From CALBPI01 sp942491885 (GTDB lineage: Bacteria; Pseudomonadota; Gammaproteobacteria; Steroidobacterales; Woeseiaceae), in the NCBI GenBank assembly GCA_942491885.1, contig CALOCQ010000003.1, positions 186,001 to 250,000 of the forward strand: a DNA stretch of 64,000 bases. The letters are read 5' to 3'. How positions within the stretch are numbered: the stretch's first letter is position 1; every line of letters begins with the position of its first letter. Of this stretch, positions 8,974-17,464 are shown piece by piece. The position numbers and the translations under genes are program-made. The notes beneath the pieces are model-generated. The model worked only from the letters and a program-made list of their open reading frames with translations. It ran no database searches and had not been told where the DNA came from.

Positions 8974-9330
8974 TCAGTCTTGCTGCGTAATCGCGGCGTC
9001 TTCGGGAAGATGTTGTTGCCAGCGATCGATCAGCCGGCGCCCCTTGACGGTCAGGAACAACTGTTTGCGTCGCAGGTTGTTGCGATCCTGTACCTGGCGA
9101 ATCAGGTCTGGTCCGCGTGTCCTGCGGCTGGTGCGTGCCGACAGGTCGGCAAGATTTCGCGACATGGCGGTCACGCTGATTCCGGGTAACAGGTCACTCA
9201 GCTCGCGCTGGCTGACGCCCTCATGTCTCGCCACACTGATCAATACCAGCAGCCGCTGGACGGTGACGTCAGGGCTCAGGTTGTCACGCGCAAAGCGCAG
9301 GAAATCGACAATATCGAAGGTTGAACTCAT
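8974..9330 (-). CDS. MarR-like winged-helix transcriptional regulator
   Basis: 118 residues from MSSTFDIVDF; an in-frame start at 9435 would run through the dps start and the shared operator, so it is unlikely. The middle shows a winged helix-turn-helix (VTVQRLLVLISVARHEGVSQRELSDLLPGISVTAMSRNLADL) followed by a basic wing (RDRNNLRRKQLFLTVKGRRLI), typical of MarR proteins. It is divergent from dps with a palindromic site between the two genes, so it probably regulates dps and itself. The ligand or redox signal is unknown; the reading frame has no cysteine, so a thiol switch is unlikely. Confidence 0.78.
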   Translation of the reverse strand: MSSTFDIVDFLRFARDNLSPDVTVQRLLVLISVARHEGVSQRELSDLLPGISVTAMSRNLADLSARTSRRTRGPDLIRQVQDRNNLRRKQLFLTVKGRRLIDRWQQHLPEDAAITQQD

Positions 9331-9372
9331 AACAATTCCATGCAGTCCCGATACCGTACTTTGTCGCAATAG

Positions 9373-9386
9373 TTGCGATATCGCAA
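9373..9386. promoter_or_regulatory. 14-bp perfect palindrome, probable MarR-type operator for dps and marR
   Basis: TTGCGATATCGCAA is a perfect inverted repeat in the 98-base divergent spacer between the marR-like gene and dps. A third half-site TCGCAA at 9364-9369 forms an additional inverted pair with TTGCGA at 9373-9378, separated by TAG. Size and symmetry match MarR-family operators. It sits about 42 bases before the dps start and about 43 from the marR start. Confidence 0.65.
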
Positions 9387-9428
9387 GTATTTTGTTATCG
9401 TCTTTATTCACTCGCACATGGAGGATTA

Positions 9429-9941
9429 ATGACACAAGCAGTGTTAAAAAATCAGGTCACCCAATTACACGTTTCATCCGGCATATCAAAAGACTCGCGA
9501 GAGGCGATCGCCAAACGGCTGATGCGCGCCCTCGGCGACAGCTATCGGCTGATGGCCAATACCCAAATTCTGCACTGGAACGTGCAAGGACCGTTGTTTT
9601 TCAGCATTCATAACCTGACTGAGGAGCAGTATCAGGACTTCTTCGAGTCCGTGGATGACATTGCAGAGCGTATCCGAGCACTCGGCATGCCGGCGCCGCG
9701 TACCATGACTGAAATGGTAGAGCTGTCGTCGCTGCGTGACATTGATGGCACGGCCTCGCTGGAAAACCAGATCGGTGAACTCGTGGAATTCAACGAAAAG
9801 CTGGCTGCATCAATGCGTGAGACTATCGCCGTCGCCGAGAAGGCCGAGGATGTCAAAACGGCAGATTTGCTGACCGACAGGATCGGTGTACTCGAGCAAA
9901 ACGCGTGGATGTTGCGCGCAACCATTGCCGCGACCGAGTAA
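9429..9941 (+). CDS. dps: Dps-family ferritin-like DNA-protection protein
   Basis: 170 residues with the four-helix Dps/ferritin-like fold. The inter-subunit ferroxidase motif is visible: NTQILHWNVQGPLFFSIH followed by QDFFESVDDIAERIRALG, giving the His, Asp and Glu ligands in the usual spacing. Dps oxidises Fe(II) with peroxide, stores the iron and shields DNA in stationary phase or oxidative stress. The N-terminal extension is short and moderately basic. A GAGGAT ribosome-binding site precedes the ATG. Regulation by the divergent MarR-like protein is likely from the shared palindrome. Confidence 0.92.
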   Translation: MTQAVLKNQVTQLHVSSGISKDSREAIAKRLMRALGDSYRLMANTQILHWNVQGPLFFSIHNLTEEQYQDFFESVDDIAERIRALGMPAPRTMTEMVELSSLRDIDGTASLENQIGELVEFNEKLAASMRETIAVAEKAEDVKTADLLTDRIGVLEQNAWMLRATIAATE

Positions 9942-9957
9942 TACAAAGGAGCATGTT

Positions 9958-10080
9958 GTGGAATCAGACGATCAAATTGCCAGCGCAAGAAAGAAGAAGC
10001 GACGTCTTGTCATCTTTTTCCTGAGCGCCCCGCTCATCGTTCTCGCGATCGTTGGTCTCAGCATCGCGACCGGCTCCTAG
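9958..10080 (+). CDS. Small basic single-pass membrane protein
   Basis: 40 codons from a GTG with a strong AAAGGAG site seven bases upstream (9944-9950). The peptide has a charged start (ESDDQIASARKKKRR) and one membrane helix (LVIFFLSAPLIVLAIVGLSI), so it is a tail-anchored or N-in single-span peptide. It lies 16 bases after dps and before the terminator at 10105, so it shares the dps transcript. I do not know a family for it; a role at the membrane during stress is only a guess. Confidence 0.6.
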   Translation: MESDDQIASARKKKRRLVIFFLSAPLIVLAIVGLSIATGS

Positions 10081-10104
10081 GCCGCTTCACAACTTGACCG
10101 ACCA

Positions 10105-10136
10105 GCCCGCAACGGCATTGCCGTTGCGGGCTTTTC
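10105..10136 (+). terminator. Intrinsic terminator of the dps transcript
   Basis: An almost perfect hairpin with arms 10105-10117 and 10119-10131 (GCCCGCAACGG core) is followed directly by TTTTCT. It ends the dps plus small-membrane-protein unit. Confidence 0.85.
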
Positions 10137-10265
10137 TATGCGTGGAATAAAGTTGCCAGCGATAGCTCGGCGTGCACCGCGCTCGTGCGATGCCGGCGAC
10201 GCGTATTTCGTTTAAGCTTGCTGACTACGCGCTGCCCGGCAGCTGGAAGAATTCAGGGGAAAACC

Positions 10266-13200
10266 ATGTCGAGATTCATGTTTATCGTATCGTTACTGCT
10301 GCCGTTGAGCGTCGCGGCAGAGACCGAAGACTGGGACGTATCCACGTTACCCGGCGAGGCGACGAGCGTATCGATCGACGTCGATAACGGCTCCTGGATG
10401 AGTCTGGATGTGAGTCCTGACGGTGAATCACTGGTGTTTGATCTGCTGGGCGATATCTATCGCCTGCCTATCGCCGGCGGTGATGCCGTTGCGATCAATA
10501 GCGGCGTCGCGTGGAGCATGCAGCCAAGATTTTCGCCCGATGGCACACGCATCGCCTTCACCAGCGATGCCGGCGGTGGTGACAACATCTGGATCATGGA
10601 TGCGGACGGCAGCGACGCGCGGCAATTGACCAAAGAGTCCTTCCGCCTGCTGAACAACCCAAGCTGGTCGCCCGACGGAAATTACATTGCCGCGCGCAAG
10701 CATTTCACTACCCGGCGCTCGCTCGGTACCGGGGAAATCTGGCTCTACCATATTGATGGCGGCAACGGTGTTCAGGTCACCGAGCGTCCCAGCGACAACC
10801 ATCAAAAAGAAATAGGCGAACCGGTATTTTCAGCCGATGGTCGTTCCATATTCTTCAGCCTCGACGCAACCTCGGGGCCAATTTTCCAATACGCGCAGGA
10901 TTCCAACCGCGAGATATTTCGTATCAACCGCGTTGAGTTGGCGACCGGTGAGGTGACCGCCGCTGTGACCGGCCCCGGGGGTGCGGCGCGTCCGCAACCG
11001 TCGCCGGATGGCAAATATCTCGCATTCGTCCGCCGCGTGCGTGGCGACACACAGCTGTTTCTCAAGGATCTGACCAGCGGCGCGGTGCGCGCGATCTACG
11101 CCGGTGTTGATCAGGACCTGCAAGAGATCTGGGCGATACACGGTGTGTATCCGAATTTCGCCTGGATGCCGGACTCCAGTGCCATTGTGATCTGGGCCGG
11201 TGGCAAAATTCGCCGCGTGGACATTGAAACCGGCGAGGCGGCAACGATTCCGTTCCGCGTCCGCGACACGCGCGATGTTTATCCTGCCGCGCGCCCGGCG
11301 GTCGACGTTGCGCCGGATACTTTCAATGCGAAGATGGTGCGTTCGGCAGAGACATCGCCGGATGGCTCGAAGCTGGTGTTTGAGTCGGGTGGCCGGCTGT
11401 TCGTTAAAGCACTTCCGGACGGCCAGCCCCGCCGACTGACCCGCGATGAAGACGCGTTCGAGTTTTTCCCCTCCTGGTCGCCGGACTCGCGGGACATCGT
11501 CTTTGTTCGCTGGCAGGACGATGCGCTTGGCCAGATTCACAGTGTGCGGGCAAGTGGTGGTAAGAGCCGCGCATTGACGCGCCAGCCCGGCCACTACCGC
11601 ACCCCGCGGTTTGCGCCGAACGGCGAGTACGTTGTTTATCGTGCCACCAGCGGCGGCTACCTGACGGCACCGGAGTGGTCCGAACAGACTGGAATCTTTC
11701 GCGTATCGTCGCGCGGCGGCGATGCCGTACTGGTCACTGAAGACGGCCGCGAGCCGCACTTTGGCAACGGCAGTGAACGGATCTTTATGTTGCGGCGCGC
11801 CAGCGGCGGGCTGCAGCTCGTGAGTACCGACATGAACGGTTACGCGGACCGCGTGCACGCGACCGGCAAGTACGCGCGCAACATGCGTATGGCGCCGGAC
11901 GAGCGTCATGTGCTGTTCCGTGAGAACTACCATGTCTATGTGACACCACTGCCACCGGGCGGCCAACCCGTCAGTGTCGCGCCGGGCGCAAATGCGTTGC
12001 CACTGGTCCGCCTGAGCGGTGATGGTGGCAATTACCCGCATTGGTCCGCCGATGGCGAGACGGCCTACTGGTCGCTTGGCGCCACGTTGTTCAGTGCCGA
12101 TGTAGCCGCGGCACTTGCGCGCAAGCAAGATGAGGACGATGCCGGTTATGAGGCTCCCGCAAGCGGGATCTCGATGATGGTCCGCTATCAGGCCGACAAG
12201 CCGCGCGGTGTCGTTGCGCTGACCGGCGCGAAGCTCATCACTATGTCGGATGCTAGCGGCGGCATTATCGAAGACGGCGTCGTGCTGATCGAAGACAATC
12301 GCATCAAGGCGGTTGGGCGGCGCGGTGAGGTCAGTATTCCGGCCGATGCCAAGTCTGTCGATGTTGCCGGCAAGACGATTGTTCCCGGCCTGATCGATGC
12401 GCACGCGCACGGGCCACAAGGTGATGATGTGATTCCGCAACAGAACTGGGCATATCTGGCGACGCTGGCGCTCGGCGTCACCACGGTACACAACCCATCC
12501 AGCGACGCCACGGAGATTTTCGCGGCATCCGAGATGCAGCGGGCAGGCACGATTCTGGCGCCACGGATTTTCTCGACCGGCGATATTGTCTATGGCGCCA
12601 AATCGACGTCGTTCGCGAAAGTCGATAGTGCCGACGAGGCGCGCGAGCATGTACGCCGGCTCAAGGCGCAGGGCGCTATGAGCATCAAGAACTACAACCA
12701 GCCGCGCCGTGAGCAACGTCAACAAGTCGTCGTCGCCGCCCGCGAGGAGGGCATGCTGGTCGTGGCCGAGGGTGGCTCACTCTTCCATATGGATTTGTCG
12801 ATGGTCGTTGACGGCAACAGCACGATCGAGCACAACCTGCCGCAATCGATGTTGTATGACGACGTGATCCAGCTCTGGTCGCAGACCAATGTCGCATATA
12901 CGCCGACGCTCGCGGTGACCTTCGGCGGGCCGTCGGCGGAAGACTACTGGTATCAATTCACCGAAGTCTGGAAGCACCCGCTATTGTCACGCTACGTGCC
13001 GCCGCAAGTGTTGCAGCCGCGCTCGGTACGCCGGCAAATGGCGCCGGTCGAGGACTACTATCACATTGTTAGTGCGAAAACGTCGAAGCTGCTGGCAGAT
13101 GCCGGCGTCCTTGTCAGTATTGGCGCTCACGGCCAGCGCGAGGGTCTCGCCAGTCATTGGGAAATGTGGAGTTTCGCACAAGGTGGCATGGACCCGATCC

Positions 13201-13439
13201 AGGTTTTGTCGACGGCGACGACCCAACCTGCGCAGGCGCTTGGTTACGAGCGCGACCTCGGCAGCATTGAGGCCGGCAAGCTGGCGGACCTCGTCATTCT
13301 GGATGTCGATGTGACGAGCGATATTTTCCAGTCAGACCGGGTTGCTATGGTCATGTTGAACGGTCGTCTTTATGATGCCGCGACGTTGAACGAAACGGTC
13401 ACCGGTTCGCGCACGACAAGCAAACTGTTCTGGCAATAG
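10266..13439 (+). CDS. Secreted TolB-type beta-propeller / amidohydrolase fusion protein
   Basis: 1057 residues from the ATG preceded by CAGGGGAAAACC. A signal peptide (MSRFMFIVSLLLPLSVAA) sends it to the periplasm. Residues about 30-640 hold repeated TolB/WD40-like blades of the form FSPDGTRIAFTSDAGG...IWIMDADG; the C-terminal 400 residues form an amidohydrolase-superfamily domain with the metal-binding HxH in GLIDAHAHG, a later Lys/His region (SIKNYNQP, IEHNLPQS), SIGAHGQ and the closing LGSIEAGKLADLVILD. Such fusions are annotated as amidohydrolases or prolidase/peptidase-like enzymes; the propeller probably gates a peptide-like substrate. Substrate unknown. The first predicted metal motif is intact. 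Confidence 0.88.
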   Translation: MSRFMFIVSLLLPLSVAAETEDWDVSTLPGEATSVSIDVDNGSWMSLDVSPDGESLVFDLLGDIYRLPIAGGDAVAINSGVAWSMQPRFSPDGTRIAFTSDAGGGDNIWIMDADGSDARQLTKESFRLLNNPSWSPDGNYIAARKHFTTRRSLGTGEIWLYHIDGGNGVQVTERPSDNHQKEIGEPVFSADGRSIFFSLDATSGPIFQYAQDSNREIFRINRVELATGEVTAAVTGPGGAARPQPSPDGKYLAFVRRVRGDTQLFLKDLTSGAVRAIYAGVDQDLQEIWAIHGVYPNFAWMPDSSAIVIWAGGKIRRVDIETGEAATIPFRVRDTRDVYPAARPAVDVAPDTFNAKMVRSAETSPDGSKLVFESGGRLFVKALPDGQPRRLTRDEDAFEFFPSWSPDSRDIVFVRWQDDALGQIHSVRASGGKSRALTRQPGHYRTPRFAPNGEYVVYRATSGGYLTAPEWSEQTGIFRVSSRGGDAVLVTEDGREPHFGNGSERIFMLRRASGGLQLVSTDMNGYADRVHATGKYARNMRMAPDERHVLFRENYHVYVTPLPPGGQPVSVAPGANALPLVRLSGDGGNYPHWSADGETAYWSLGATLFSADVAAALARKQDEDDAGYEAPASGISMMVRYQADKPRGVVALTGAKLITMSDASGGIIEDGVVLIEDNRIKAVGRRGEVSIPADAKSVDVAGKTIVPGLIDAHAHGPQGDDVIPQQNWAYLATLALGVTTVHNPSSDATEIFAASEMQRAGTILAPRIFSTGDIVYGAKSTSFAKVDSADEAREHVRRLKAQGAMSIKNYNQPRREQRQQVVVAAREEGMLVVAEGGSLFHMDLSMVVDGNSTIEHNLPQSMLYDDVIQLWSQTNVAYTPTLAVTFGGPSAEDYWYQFTEVWKHPLLSRYVPPQVLQPRSVRRQMAPVEDYYHIVSAKTSKLLADAGVLVSIGAHGQREGLASHWEMWSFAQGGMDPIQVLSTATTQPAQALGYERDLGSIEAGKLADLVILDVDVTSDIFQSDRVAMVMLNGRLYDAATLNETVTGSRTTSKLFWQ

Positions 13440-13505
13440 GCAACAAGCGCCAGGCAGCAGGCAAAAATTGACAGGCTAAGCATTGGCAGCAGACAGCAGG
13501 CGCCG
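13432..13505. repeat. Degenerate tandem 7-bp repeat (GGCARCA-like)
   Basis: Starting inside the stop codon of the amidohydrolase gene, the sequence reads in steps of seven: GGCAATA, GGCAACA, AGCGCCA, GGCAGCA, GGCAAAA, ATTGACA, GGCTAAG, then after four bases GGCAGCA, GACAGCA, GGCGCCG. The period and decay indicate an old heptamer array in the spacer before the GNAT gene. Confidence 0.6.
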
Positions 13506-13541
13506 CGCGGCTGGCCAGAAACGCACGCTCAGGGAAATATT

Positions 13542-13934
13542 ATGACGATACATTACACCGACGAGGAGCCGATTGACGCCGATCAGTTCATTGATTTATT
13601 GCAGCGTTCAGGCCTCGCAGAGCGGCGCCCCATCGATGCGCGTGAGCGCATCGCATCGATGGTGCTGAACGCCGATATCATGATGACGGCCTGGGACGGC
13701 GACCTGCTGATCGGCGTTGCCCGCTCTGTCACCGATTTTGCGTACTGTTGTTACTTGTCAGATCTGGCGGTTGATCGCGATTACCAGAAACGCGGTATCG
13801 GCGCCGCGCTGATGGACAAGACCCAGTCGCTGCTCGCGAGCGACGCCTCGCTGATCGTATTGAGTGCGCCCGACGCGGTTGATTACTACCCGGCGCATGG
13901 CTTTAGCGTTCATGAGAGCGCGTGGACGCGCTAA
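13542..13934 (+). CDS. GNAT-family N-acetyltransferase
   Basis: 130 residues, a minimal GNAT fold. The acetyl-CoA pyrophosphate-binding motif A is QKRGIGAALM (about 86-95, the R/QxxGxG/A signature), preceded by the beta-strand YLSDLAVDRDY. The C-terminal YYPAHGFSVHE is motif B. Acceptor substrate cannot be predicted. AGGGAAATATT lies just before the ATG. Stands alone; convergent with the GST gene four bases away. Confidence 0.87.
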   Translation: MTIHYTDEEPIDADQFIDLLQRSGLAERRPIDARERIASMVLNADIMMTAWDGDLLIGVARSVTDFAYCCYLSDLAVDRDYQKRGIGAALMDKTQSLLASDASLIVLSAPDAVDYYPAHGFSVHESAWTR

Positions 13935-13938
13935 TGGG

Positions 13939-14535
13939 TCAGTCTTCGGCGTATTCGGCAAACGCGCGCGCATAGGCGGGACGCGCGGCGCAGCGCTCAA
14001 TGTAGCTTTCTATGATCGGCGACTCGGGCAGGATGCCGAACATTTTTATGAAGGCGCAGTTGCTGCCAACCATGACGTCGGCAGCACTAAAGCCATCGCC
14101 GGCGATCCATTCGCGGTGCTCCAGGCGCCGCTCAAGTGCCGCGATCATGCTGGCAAAGTCGCCCCAGCCGTGCGCGACACGGTTGGCCTGTGCTGTGCCG
14201 AAGCCTTCGGCCATGCAGGGCTCGATGGTGCCTGACGCGAAAAACATCCAGAAAAGAAACTCCCCGCGCTTCGGGTCGTCGAGAGCGGGGGCTAATGTTC
14301 CGGACGCGTAGCGGTCGGCGATATACAGGCTGATCGCTGACGAGTCGGCCATCACCGCATCGCCGTCGCGTAATGCCGGCACTTTGCCCATCGGGCTTGC
14401 TTGCAGAAACTCCGGGTTGCTGCGCGAGTCATCGTCGCGGATATCGACAAGCACTTTCTCATAGTCGCAGCCCGCTTCTTCGAGCATCCATACCGCGCGA
14501 GCCGCGCGCGTCTTGGGGCACCAGTAAAGTTTCAT
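13939..14535 (-). CDS. Glutathione S-transferase family protein
   Basis: 198 residues with the two-domain cytosolic GST layout. N-terminal thioredoxin-like domain starts MKLYWCPKTRAARAVWMLEEAG, with the cis-Pro loop GKVPAL and the glutathione gamma-Glu-binding ADSSAISLYIADRY. The C-terminal helical domain has the N-capping box WIAGDGFSAADV. Activity could be conjugation, peroxidase or isomerase; the substrate is not evident. It is followed at 14553 by the upstream solute-binding-like gene on the same strand, 17 bases apart, so the two are likely cotranscribed. Confidence 0.88.
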   Translation of the reverse strand: MKLYWCPKTRAARAVWMLEEAGCDYEKVLVDIRDDDSRSNPEFLQASPMGKVPALRDGDAVMADSSAISLYIADRYASGTLAPALDDPKRGEFLFWMFFASGTIEPCMAEGFGTAQANRVAHGWGDFASMIAALERRLEHREWIAGDGFSAADVMVGSNCAFIKMFGILPESPIIESYIERCAARPAYARAFAEYAED

Positions 14536-14552
14536 AGCGGATCCTTGGGTTG

Positions 14553-15422
14553 TCAGTCTGCTGAGTCGCCGGCCAGAATGCGGCTTACCTCGGGCAATGT
14601 GTCGATCATGCCAACGGACTTCAGCGTGTTGGCTGTCTGTTCCAGTATATCCCTGCCGATGTGCCCGTCGCGCGACCAGCGTGTTTGCTCAAGCCACAGG
14701 TGTGCGGCATCGTCGCGTAACCCGTAACGCCTGGCGAAAACCTGCGCGGCGTCCGGCATCGTGCGCAGGCGTTCGGCAGCGTAGCGCGCCGCGTGAAACG
14801 CCAGGTCAGCGGCACGGCCTTTCTCGGCAAGCGCCGTCTCGCTGATGCAAGCGACAAATGCCGGCCACGGCGTCGGAATCACATCGACACATCGAAACTC
14901 GCCACGATCCACATAGGGTTGAGTCGTGAATTTCTCCCACAGGAATATTTCCGCATCGCCCTGTCCCAGCGCCTGCCGCGCGCCATCAATATTGTCGACG
15001 ACCACATAGTCGAGGTCCTTCGCGCTCCAGCCGCGCGCTTGCGCATACACGCCGGCCATCAGGTGCGAGCCGGAGCCGTAGCGGCTGATCGCGAACCGAC
15101 CGCCGTCAAGATCCGCCGGTGAGGTCAGCGCCGACTTGGCAGAAACGTGCACGCCCCACTGCAGCGGCGAGGCAACAAAGCTGCCCAGCACGCGATACGG
15201 TGCGCCGCGCGCGATGCCGGCGACCGCGCCTTCGGTAAGCAGAAGCGCGAGATCTGATTCGCCCACCGACAGGCGCTCAATCATCCGCCCCGTGCCTTCG
15301 GGGATATCGGTCCAGTTCAGTTCGACCCCCAGCCCGCTCAGCGCCGCATGCTCGCACAGCCAGCGCCACGGCAGATTGAAATGCTCCGGCACACCGTCGA
15401 TGGCGAGGGTTTGTATATCCAT
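14553..15422 (-). CDS. NMT1/SsuA-like periplasmic-binding-fold protein without signal peptide
   Basis: 289 residues resembling the ABC-type nitrate/taurine/thiamine-precursor binding proteins (NMT1/THI5-like): GESDLALLLTEGAVAGIARG, the ligand-loop region FAISRYGSGSHLMAGVYA and the closing LWLEQTRWSRDG. However, it starts directly with MDIQTLAIDG, lacks any signal peptide or lipobox, and no ABC permease or ATPase gene is near. It may act in the cytoplasm as a ligand sensor or an enzyme on the type II binding fold, or the real start may be missed. It lies immediately upstream of, and probably with, the GST. Confidence 0.7.
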   Translation of the reverse strand: MDIQTLAIDGVPEHFNLPWRWLCEHAALSGLGVELNWTDIPEGTGRMIERLSVGESDLALLLTEGAVAGIARGAPYRVLGSFVASPLQWGVHVSAKSALTSPADLDGGRFAISRYGSGSHLMAGVYAQARGWSAKDLDYVVVDNIDGARQALGQGDAEIFLWEKFTTQPYVDRGEFRCVDVIPTPWPAFVACISETALAEKGRAADLAFHAARYAAERLRTMPDAAQVFARRYGLRDDAAHLWLEQTRWSRDGHIGRDILEQTANTLKSVGMIDTLPEVSRILAGDSAD

Positions 15423-15568
15423 GCGCAGAAACTACCGCTGTGAAGGCGTCAAAGCCAGAACATTACCCGATGTCGGCAGGACCGGGTTTGGCGCAGTTTC
15501 TTAATAGTCGCTGCAGGCACCTGATAAACAGACTATTTCGATGTATCGCGCGGACAAACTGTCTGGAG

Positions 15569-15610
15569 TGTCATATTTCCGTAACAAACATGTCATGTGG
15601 ATTTCATACA
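15569..15610 (+). promoter_or_regulatory. Three Pho-box-like half-sites at 11-bp spacing
   Basis: TGTCAT at 15569, CGTAAC at 15580 and TGTCAT at 15591 recur with exactly 11-base spacing and AT-rich linkers, the organisation of PhoB-binding boxes (CTGTCAT-AWAW direct repeats). A weak -10-like CATACA follows at 15605. The 334-base spacer 15423-15756 holds nothing else I can identify. It should control the lipoprotein and TonB receptor downstream in response to phosphate. Confidence 0.55.
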
Positions 15611-15756
15611 CCGACCCTACCGTTACGGCCATTCACGACATCGCTGTCGGGGATGTGCCGCCGAATCTGAATGTCAGGTGGGCACATACACGCAGCGAAA
15701 CCGGCGTAGTGCCGGCGGTTTTTACAATTGACACCAGAAAATTTCGGAGCCTGAAA

Positions 15757-17421
15757 ATGAAGCGCATCCAACTTATCCCTTGCATGATTGCAGCGGCCGC
15801 TATGGCAGCCTGCGGTGGCGGGGACATCAACATTCAGCCATCTACATCGGTTACTAACAGTAACAACACGGTCACGACCGGCGGCGGTAGCTCAAACGCG
15901 GCCTGTGCGTCCTACACCAACAGTGGCGGTCAGACGATCTCCGGCGTCTATGACGGCACCAACTGCACGTACGCCCCATCCTTTGTCGATGCAGGTAACA
16001 ACCTGACCGTCGACCTGACGGTTCCGGCGTTGCCGAACGACGGGGCACACATTTTTGAAGGCAGCCTGTTTGTCGGCGAGACCTACGACACAGATGCAGA
16101 CCTGGCGACCGCCGGTATCTCGCAAGGCGGCGACGGGCCTGTTCTGACCATCGAGGCCGGCGCAACGCTGGCCTGGCAATCAAGCGCTGACTTCCTGATT
16201 GTTAACCGCGGCTCGCAAGTGTTTGCGGTTGGTCGTGCGGATGCGCCGATTACCTTCACTTCCGTGTCCGATGTGAACGGCACGGTTGGCCCGGAAGATG
16301 TCCAGCAGTGGGGCGGCATGGTCATTAACGGCTTCGGCGTCACGAATAAATGTGCATACACCGGTACTGTAGCCGGCGGTGACCTTGCCACCACCGATTG
16401 CCACGTCGACGCTGAAGGCGCCGCCGGTCTTGATGAGTCTCAATACGGCGGTGACAATAACGACGACAGCTCAGGCCGTCTCGAATACGTGGTTGTCAAG
16501 CATACCGGCGCAACGGTCGGTAATGGCGATGAGCTGAACGGTATTTCATTCGGTGGCGTCGGTCGCAACACAATTGTCGAAAACCTGCAGGTCTACTCGA
16601 CGTTCGATGACGGCATCGAGATGTTCGGTGGCGCCGTCAACTTTACCAACTTCGTTGCGCTGTACGTTCGCGACGATGCAATCGATATCGATGAAGGCTA
16701 CTCGGGTACGATCACCAACGCGCTGGTTATCCAGTCTGAAACCGATGGTAACCACTGCATCGAAGCAGATGGTATCGGTTCGTTCAGCGATCTGACCGCA
16801 ACGGAAGTCGAAGCAGTGATCGCCCAGGGCATCAACTCTCGCCCGACGATCAACAACCTGACCTGCATCATTTCGCCGAACGGCGCCGCAACTGCAACCC
16901 ACGACCCGGGTGCCGGCTGGCGTCTGCGTGAGGGCCTGTTTCCGGTCATCAACGACTCGCAGATCATCGGTTCGTTTGCGGCTACCGATACAACGTCCGC
17001 CAACGACAACTACTGCCTTCGCATCGATAACCGCAGCCAGCAGGCCGCGCTCGATGGCGACCTGCAGCTGAACTCAATCATCTATGCCTGTGGCGAGCAG
17101 ACGCGCGGACAGACCTTCCCCGATGCAACCACGACGGAGCTGTCTTTCGCCTCGGCAACAGGCGCGTTCGCAACGATTGGCGCCGGTATCGTCGACCCGA
17201 CGGCAACGGCCGACACCGACCTGCAGGTACTCGAAGGTACGCCGTCAATCTTCTCGCTCATCACAACCGCGCTGCAGATAGACGGTGCAGACCCCGCGCT
17301 GACGCCGGTTAACGGTGACTTCATTGGCGGCTTGAGCCTGGGTGCTACCGACTGGACGGCGGGCTGGACCTACGGCCTGGTCGACCCGAACCGTGGCCAG
17401 CCGCTGTGGTTTGAGCCTTAG
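15757..17421 (+). CDS. Surface lipoprotein with beta-helix-like repeats, partner of TonB receptor
   Basis: 554 residues from MKRIQLIPC; an in-frame ATG at 15541 would make the Pho-like box coding and hide the signal. The lipobox AAMAAC (Cys about 19) is followed by GGGD and a Ser/Thr/Asn-rich tether, typical of outer-membrane lipoproteins. The remainder is rich in short Gly/Asp/Asn turns and beta strands (GGMVINGFGV, GRLEYVVVKHTG, NLQVYSTFDDGIEMFGG), suggesting a right-handed parallel beta-helix; six or more Cys could form disulfides. It precedes a TonB receptor by 43 bases and probably serves as its surface ligand-binding partner, as SusD-like proteins do in Bacteroidota, without SusD homology. 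Ligand unknown; a phosphorus compound is suggested by the upstream site. Confidence 0.72.
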   Translation: MKRIQLIPCMIAAAAMAACGGGDINIQPSTSVTNSNNTVTTGGGSSNAACASYTNSGGQTISGVYDGTNCTYAPSFVDAGNNLTVDLTVPALPNDGAHIFEGSLFVGETYDTDADLATAGISQGGDGPVLTIEAGATLAWQSSADFLIVNRGSQVFAVGRADAPITFTSVSDVNGTVGPEDVQQWGGMVINGFGVTNKCAYTGTVAGGDLATTDCHVDAEGAAGLDESQYGGDNNDDSSGRLEYVVVKHTGATVGNGDELNGISFGGVGRNTIVENLQVYSTFDDGIEMFGGAVNFTNFVALYVRDDAIDIDEGYSGTITNALVIQSETDGNHCIEADGIGSFSDLTATEVEAVIAQGINSRPTINNLTCIISPNGAATATHDPGAGWRLREGLFPVINDSQIIGSFAATDTTSANDNYCLRIDNRSQQAALDGDLQLNSIIYACGEQTRGQTFPDATTTELSFASATGAFATIGAGIVDPTATADTDLQVLEGTPSIFSLITTALQIDGADPALTPVNGDFIGGLSLGATDWTAGWTYGLVDPNRGQPLWFEP

Positions 17422-17464
17422 GCTGTAACTGGGCTGCAACTGGGCTGTAACAAAGAGTCACACA

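Noticed and set aside
10830..12725. A 631-residue open frame on the minus strand
   Set aside because: It lies completely opposite the beta-propeller/amidohydrolase gene, has no recognisable domain, and is an Arg/Ala-rich antisense frame expected in high-GC DNA.
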